A program made the position numbers and the translations under genes. A stretch of DNA of 64,000 nt, from positions 1 through 64,000 of the forward strand of contig JADFDI010000008.1 in assembly GCA_018262985.1 (NCBI GenBank), given 5' to 3'. The notes beneath the pieces were generated by a model. That model was not told where the DNA came from. It saw only the letters and a list, made by a program, of their open reading frames with translations, and made no database searches. The stretch comes from Spirochaetota bacterium (GTDB lineage: Bacteria > Spirochaetota > Spirochaetia > Treponematales > UBA12059). Position 1 is the first letter of the stretch; the number at the start of each line of letters is the position of its first letter. Shown one piece after another: positions 60,304 to 64,000 of the stretch.

Positions 60304-61821
60304 TCAGGAATCCGCCCAGGCTTCCAAGGCCGCGCGCGACGCGCCGTCGATCATGCCGAGCTCCTCGCAGCGGGCCAGCAGCTCGCCGATGGAGAGGAAG
60401 GCCGAGACGCGGATTCCGGCCTCGGCCAGTTCCCTCCGTCCCGTCGCGCCCCGCTCCAGCAGCACCGCGAGCTCCTCCACGACCAGGCCCTCCGAGCGCA
60501 GGATGTCGGCCGCCTCGATCTTCGAGAGCCCCGTCGTCACCAGGTCGTCGAGCAGGAGGACCCGCTCGCCCGCCCGGAAATCGCCTTCCACCTTCACGCC
60601 CGTGCCGTGGTCCTTGGCCGGCATGCGCGGCCAGACCATGGGCGCCCCGAGCTCCAGGCAGGCGCCGGCGGCCAGCGGAAGGGCGGCCGCGGGGATGCCG
60701 GCCACCCGGTCCCAGCGCAGGCCGCGCGCCAGGCCCGCGTACGCCTTCGACGCGTCGGCGAAGAGCGCGGGGTCCGATACGACGCGCCGCAAGTCCACGT
60801 AGAAGGGGCTCGTGGCCCCGCTCTTGAGCCTGAAAGAGCCCAGCCTGAAGCAACCGGCCCGGATGAGGCCGTCGATGACCCGTCGCTTCAGGTCCGGAGC
60901 CGCGCGGTCCGCCTGCGTCGCCCCGGCCTCGATTCCGGCGCCGCGCTTTTCCGGGGGTTCGAAGCCCGGGAACGCGCCGGCCGTCCCCTCCCGCGCGGCG
61001 TTGACGGCGTCGCGGAGGGCGCGGGCGGCGGCCGCGGGATCCGGGGCTTCCGCCACCGACCTGGACGCCGCCACGAGGAGCCCGAGCCCGTCCGTCCGGG
61101 CGCCGGCGCGGAAAGCCGCGCCCGCGTCGCCGCCCTGGACCCCGATGCCCGGCGCCAGGAACCAGGCTCGCGGCGCGACGGCGCGGACCGCGCGGAGGGC
61201 CGGTTCGTCGTTGCCGGCGACCACGAGTCCGACGCGGTCCGACCAGGAGGCGGCCTCGCGCGCGACGCGCAGGTAGAGGGGTTCGGCGGCGACTGCCCCG
61301 GACCCGACGGAGAGGGCGCCGCTCCGGTCGGCGCCCACCGCTCGCGATCCTTCGCCGACCGCGAGGTCCTGGAAGGTTCCGGCCCGCGGATTGCTCGTGC
61401 GGGCCAGCACGAAGACCCCGCGCCCCTCCCAGGCCAGGAAAGGGTCGACCGAATCGCGGCCCAGGTACGGCGCCAGGGTCACCGCGCCAGCGCCGAGGCG
61501 CCCGAAGGCGGCTTCCGCGTAGGCCGCGGCGGTGGAGTCGATGTCCCCGCGCTTGGCGTCAAGGAGCACCGGTATGCCCGCGGGCACCAGCGCGATGGTC
61601 TCCGCCAGCGCGTCGAGGCCTTCGGGACCGTGGGCTTCGTAGAAGGCGCTGTTGGGCTTGAAGCACGCCGCGTAGGGCGCGCAAGCCTCGACCAGGCGGC
61701 GGTTGGCTTCCACGATGCGCCTGCCCGAGTCCGGACCGGGCGCCACGCGCGGATCGAGCCCCACGCAGACCAGGCTGCCGCACGCCTTCGCGCGCGCCTC
61801 GAGTTCCCCGAAGAAGTCCAT
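60304..61821 (-). CDS. pyrFE: Bifunctional orotidine-5'-phosphate decarboxylase / orotate phosphoribosyltransferase
   Basis: The 505-residue fusion joins PyrF (about 1-275; SLVCVGLDPR, FKPNSAFYE, VLLDAKRGDIDSTAAAYA, TLAPYLGRDSV, LAPGIGVQGGD) to PyrE (about 310-505; GCFRLGSFRLKSGATSPFYVDLR quoted in part, PRMPAKDHGTG, VLLLDDLVTTGLSK). It performs the last two steps of UMP synthesis in one chain, in the order F-E, the reverse of animal UMP synthase. The linker (about 280-305) is Pro/Gly-rich. ATG 61821 follows GGGGAGGAAAGC. Confidence 0.93.
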   Translation of the reverse strand: MDFFGELEARAKACGSLVCVGLDPRVAPGPDSGRRIVEANRRLVEACAPYAACFKPNSAFYEAHGPEGLDALAETIALVPAGIPVLLDAKRGDIDSTAAAYAEAAFGRLGAGAVTLAPYLGRDSVDPFLAWEGRGVFVLARTSNPRAGTFQDLAVGEGSRAVGADRSGALSVGSGAVAAEPLYLRVAREAASWSDRVGLVVAGNDEPALRAVRAVAPRAWFLAPGIGVQGGDAGAAFRAGARTDGLGLLVAASRSVAEAPDPAAAARALRDAVNAAREGTAGAFPGFEPPEKRGAGIEAGATQADRAAPDLKRRVIDGLIRAGCFRLGSFRLKSGATSPFYVDLRRVVSDPALFADASKAYAGLARGLRWDRVAGIPAAALPLAAGACLELGAPMVWPRMPAKDHGTGVKVEGDFRAGERVLLLDDLVTTGLSKIEAADILRSEGLVVEELAVLLERGATGRRELAEAGIRVSAFLSIGELLARCEELGMIDGASRAALEAWADS

Positions 61822-61862
61822 GCTTTCCTCCCCGGCCACGACAGCCCGTCGAAGGCCGCCCG

Positions 61863-61891
61863 ACCCTAGCACGGCCGCGGGCGGCTGTCCA
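61863..61891 (-). promoter_or_regulatory. Promoter of pyrFE
   Basis: On the minus strand TGGACA (61891-61886), 17 bp, TAGGGT (61868-61863). The predicted leader is about 35 nt. Confidence 0.55.
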
Positions 61892-61982
61892 CCGGATCGG
61901 CGCCGGCCGCGGCCCGCGCGATTTCCGCCGCGCAAACCCTCCTCCGCCCGGCATGCCTGATGGAAATGCGCGGGTTTGGCTG

Positions 61983-61988
61983 TATACT
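61983..61988 (+). promoter_or_regulatory. -10 element of the barrel-like surface protein gene
   Basis: TATACT at 61983-61988 predicts a start near 61995 and a leader of about 50 nt that includes AAGGAGG (62033-62039). The -35 is poor. Confidence 0.5.
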
Positions 61989-62045
61989 TGATCCATGCGT
62001 TCGTTTACGATGCGCCATCGGCGTTTCCTTCCAAGGAGGATATGG

Positions 62046-63392
62046 ATGTCCAGGTTCACTGCCTGCGCGCTTCTCGTCGCCCTGCTGGCCGTACCGTCGG
62101 CCCTGGCGGAGGATTCGTCCTTCGATTTCCAGGCGGGTATCAATCTCGGCACCGACGTCATCCCCGACCCGGACAGCCCGACCGGAACCTCGAGCTGGAC
62201 CCGGCTCGGCTTCCAGCCCGACCTGTCCTTCGGCGACTTCGGCATAGGAATCGACCTCTCCGTAAGGTTCAAGCTGTATCCCGACCCGGACACCGCCATC
62301 AGCATCTACCCCGGCGACTGGGTCCCGGACTACCAGAACTCAGGCAAGAGCTTCCTCGACCTCTACCTGCCCAAGTTCATGTACGTCCGCTACCGGGAGA
62401 AGGGCGACCCGCTCTACGCCAAGCTCGGGTCCATCGACGACCTGACCCTCGGCGACGGCTTCATCGTCGGCGGCTACTCGAACATGCTGTTCATGCCCGA
62501 GTACCGGGTCTTCGGCCTCGAGGCGGGAATCGACGGGACGCTGTTCAACTTCCCCTTCGTCGGCTTCGAGTTCCTCACCGGCAACGTGGCCCGCCTCGAC
62601 GTCATCGGCGGCCGCTTCTTCGTCCGACCGCTCGCCGCCTCCGGCATCCCCATCGTCGAGGCCATGCAGGTGGGCCTCACCGGCGTCGTCGACCGCGCGC
62701 CCTACCTCTACGACACGACCCCCGGAACCGTCGACAGCGTCCTCGTCTACGGCGCCGACGTGTTCGCTCCCATCCTCGGCTCCGGCATCCTGAGCCTCGC
62801 GGCCTTCACCGACTTCGTCGTGCAGCCGCAGGGGCGCTGGGGCTACATGCTCGGCGCTGGCGGCAAGCTCCTAGGCCTGTTCACCTACGGCGCGCAGCTC
62901 CGCGTCATGGGGCCCGGCTTCATCCCCGTCTACTTCGACGCCAACTACGACGTGTTCCGCGGCGTCAAGGCCGACGTCATGGCGGCCGTCCCCTCGGGCG
63001 ACGCCTTCGCCGGCTGGTTCGCCACCGTCGGCACCACCCTCCTCGAGGAGAAGATCGTCTTCCGGGCGGCGCTCGACGGCCCCTTCTCCGGCATCCCCGC
63101 CCTCGCCACCGCGAATCCCGCCGACTACCCCCACCTCAAGGGCGCGTTCCGCCTCGCGGAGGGCATCCTCGGCGGCTTCTCCTTCGACGCGAGCTACGAC
63201 AAGTACTTCCTCGGCAGGGCCGGAACCTTCTGGGACGACCTCGTGAGCCCCGAGGACGCCGTCATCGGCGCCGCCGTCAACTACCATACCGGCGCCGCCG
63301 TCATCAGCCTGATCTACAACCTGACCTACAACCCCGAAGCCCCGAACGGCTTCGACATCACCTCGAGCCTTTCGAGCTCGATCAAGTTCTAA
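62046..63392 (+). CDS. Exported protein, probable outer-membrane beta-barrel
   Basis: The 448-residue protein has a signal peptide (MSRFTACALLVALLAVPSALA|EDS). The mature chain alternates aromatic and polar residues in strand-like stretches (FGIGIDLSVRFKLYP, VISLIYNLTYNP) and ends in Phe (SSSIKF), the usual barrel-assembly signal. No cysteine suggests a lipid anchor. Function unknown; porin or adhesin are options. I chose the ATG at 62046, 6 nt after AAGGAGG, over the in-frame ATG at 61995, which coincides with the predicted transcript start. It is 14 bp upstream of the FecR-domain gene. Confidence 0.75.
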   Translation: MSRFTACALLVALLAVPSALAEDSSFDFQAGINLGTDVIPDPDSPTGTSSWTRLGFQPDLSFGDFGIGIDLSVRFKLYPDPDTAISIYPGDWVPDYQNSGKSFLDLYLPKFMYVRYREKGDPLYAKLGSIDDLTLGDGFIVGGYSNMLFMPEYRVFGLEAGIDGTLFNFPFVGFEFLTGNVARLDVIGGRFFVRPLAASGIPIVEAMQVGLTGVVDRAPYLYDTTPGTVDSVLVYGADVFAPILGSGILSLAAFTDFVVQPQGRWGYMLGAGGKLLGLFTYGAQLRVMGPGFIPVYFDANYDVFRGVKADVMAAVPSGDAFAGWFATVGTTLLEEKIVFRAALDGPFSGIPALATANPADYPHLKGAFRLAEGILGGFSFDASYDKYFLGRAGTFWDDLVSPEDAVIGAAVNYHTGAAVISLIYNLTYNPEAPNGFDITSSLSSSIKF

Positions 63393-63406
63393 GGGAGGAT
63401 GCGGAC

Positions 63407-64000
63407 ATGAAACGCGTCATCGCGCTCCTGGCCCTCGCGCTCGCGCTGGCTCCCCTCGGGGCCTTCGCCCAGTCGGGAACGGCCGCCCCGTCCTTCGTCC
63501 TCGAATTCGTGGACGGCTCGACGCTCACCGTCGTGACCCCGGACGGAGTGACGCTCGCCTACGGCACCGGCATACTCGAGGCGGATTCCGTACCGGTCGG
63601 TTCGACCATCAAGACCGGCGCGGACACCACCGCCGAGTTCCGCATGGTGCCGAACAAGACCCTCGTCAAGATCGCGAGGGGAACCACCATCCGGCTCGAG
63701 AAGCTCGGGGCGACCCCGGCCGACCCGAACATCATCGCGCTCGCGGCCGGCAAGATCCGCGCGGTCGCGGCCAAGGGCGGCAAGTACGAGGTCAAGACCC
63801 CGACCACCGTCGCCGGCGTGCGCGGCACGGACTTCACCCTGTCCTTCGAGGACGGGAAGAAGAACGTCCTCACCGTCAAGGAAGGCCTCGTCGACTTCGC
63901 GCGCATAGCCGCGGACGGCTCGCTGATGGATTCCCTCAGCGTCGCCGCCGGCCAGTTCGCCGACGCGTTCGCCGCCACCTTCCAGGCAGCCGCCTTCACC
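63407..64000 (+). CDS. Exported FecR-domain protein (cut by the window end)
   Basis: The first 198 residues are present and the stop lies outside the window. A signal peptide (MKRVIALLALALALAPLGAFA|QSG) is followed by a FecR/LysM-adjacent beta domain: VPVGSTIKTGADTTAEFRM (a threshold-like segment), LVKIARGTTIRLEKL, GKIRAVAAKGGKYEVKTPT and the signature VAGVRGTDFTLSFED. Such domains are common in large spirochaete surface or periplasmic proteins and are not by themselves sigma-factor regulators. The ATG follows GGGAGG. It is probably co-transcribed with the barrel-like gene. Confidence 0.8.
   Translation, partial: MKRVIALLALALALAPLGAFAQSGTAAPSFVLEFVDGSTLTVVTPDGVTLAYGTGILEADSVPVGSTIKTGADTTAEFRMVPNKTLVKIARGTTIRLEKLGATPADPNIIALAAGKIRAVAAKGGKYEVKTPTTVAGVRGTDFTLSFEDGKKNVLTVKEGLVDFARIAADGSLMDSLSVAAGQFADAFAATFQAAAFT

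Overview
This 64 kb chromosomal window is very GC-rich (roughly 70 % by eye), densely coded and organised into short operons with 1-4 bp start/stop overlaps. The gene content suggests a high-GC member of the Spirochaetota. Pointers are a TPR protein paired with a small co-transcribed partner, PilZ-type proteins, a NusG-like LoaP factor heading a sugar-nucleotide operon, a FecR-like surface protein beside a beta-barrel-like exported protein, and a stand-alone RlmK-type rRNA methylase. The assignment is inference; there is no rRNA in the window to confirm it.

Layout. 1-3.1 kb: end of an unknown gene, then a secreted RlpA-like/SPOR protein with a partner (minus). 3.2-10.5 kb: a tightly overlapped operon of LoaP, a CapD-type nucleotide-sugar enzyme, a DegT aminotransferase, a three-subunit molybdenum hydroxylase and a tetrapyrrole-methylase-family methyltransferase. 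11.5-15.5 kb: yebC-ruvC-ruvA-ruvB-queA (minus). 16-17 kb: a NeuB-like synthase. 17.3-21.8 kb: zinc ribbon-murI-rsgA-mutS2 (minus). 21.9-26.7 kb: pentapeptide-repeat, metallo-beta-lactamase fold and DUF2147 proteins, then lepB-hemW-pdxY (minus). 26.9-30.9 kb: smpB-rsmD and a TPR pair with rlmN. 30.9-41.3 kb: ftcD, a CLC exchanger, PilZ and ferritin-like proteins, a DEAD-box helicase, threonine aldolase and a chemoreceptor. 41.3-47.1 kb: an eight-gene tungstate/molybdate uptake and molybdenum-cofactor operon behind a Moco-type riboswitch. 47.1-49.6 kb: a dispersed-repeat-like element and an ABC-F ATPase with an attenuator-like leader. 49.6-51.9 kb: a radical-SAM/DUF4130 DNA-repair pair. 51.9-54.7 kb: feoA-feoB-feoB-associated protein with paired operator-like palindromes. 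54.8-64 kb: a phosphoribosyltransferase-like protein, an antiporter-EIIA fusion, rex, rlmK, an Rrf2 regulator, a pyrF-pyrE fusion, an exported barrel-like protein and a FecR-domain protein cut by the window end.

How it fits together. The cofactor operon (tupABC, moeA, moaA, moaC, MOSC, mogA) can supply the molybdenum hydroxylase encoded 32 kb upstream. Iron uptake (feo), redox sensing (rex) and an Fe-S-type Rrf2 regulator lie within 8 kb of each other. Translation and ribosome upkeep recur throughout (smpB, rsmD, rlmN, rlmK, rsgA, queA, ABC-F, DEAD-box helicase).

Three regulatory patterns stand out. First, at least seven genes have a sigma-70-like -10 box ending only 6-7 nt before the start codon, which predicts leaderless mRNAs. 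Second, the ABC-F gene is preceded by a promoter, a 35-codon leaderless small ORF and a strong intrinsic terminator, the layout of ribosome-mediated attenuation. Third, the tungstate/Moco operon has a leader with the conserved 3' core of the Moco riboswitch over its ribosome binding site. No CRISPR array, rRNA, tRNA, transposase or phage gene was recognised.
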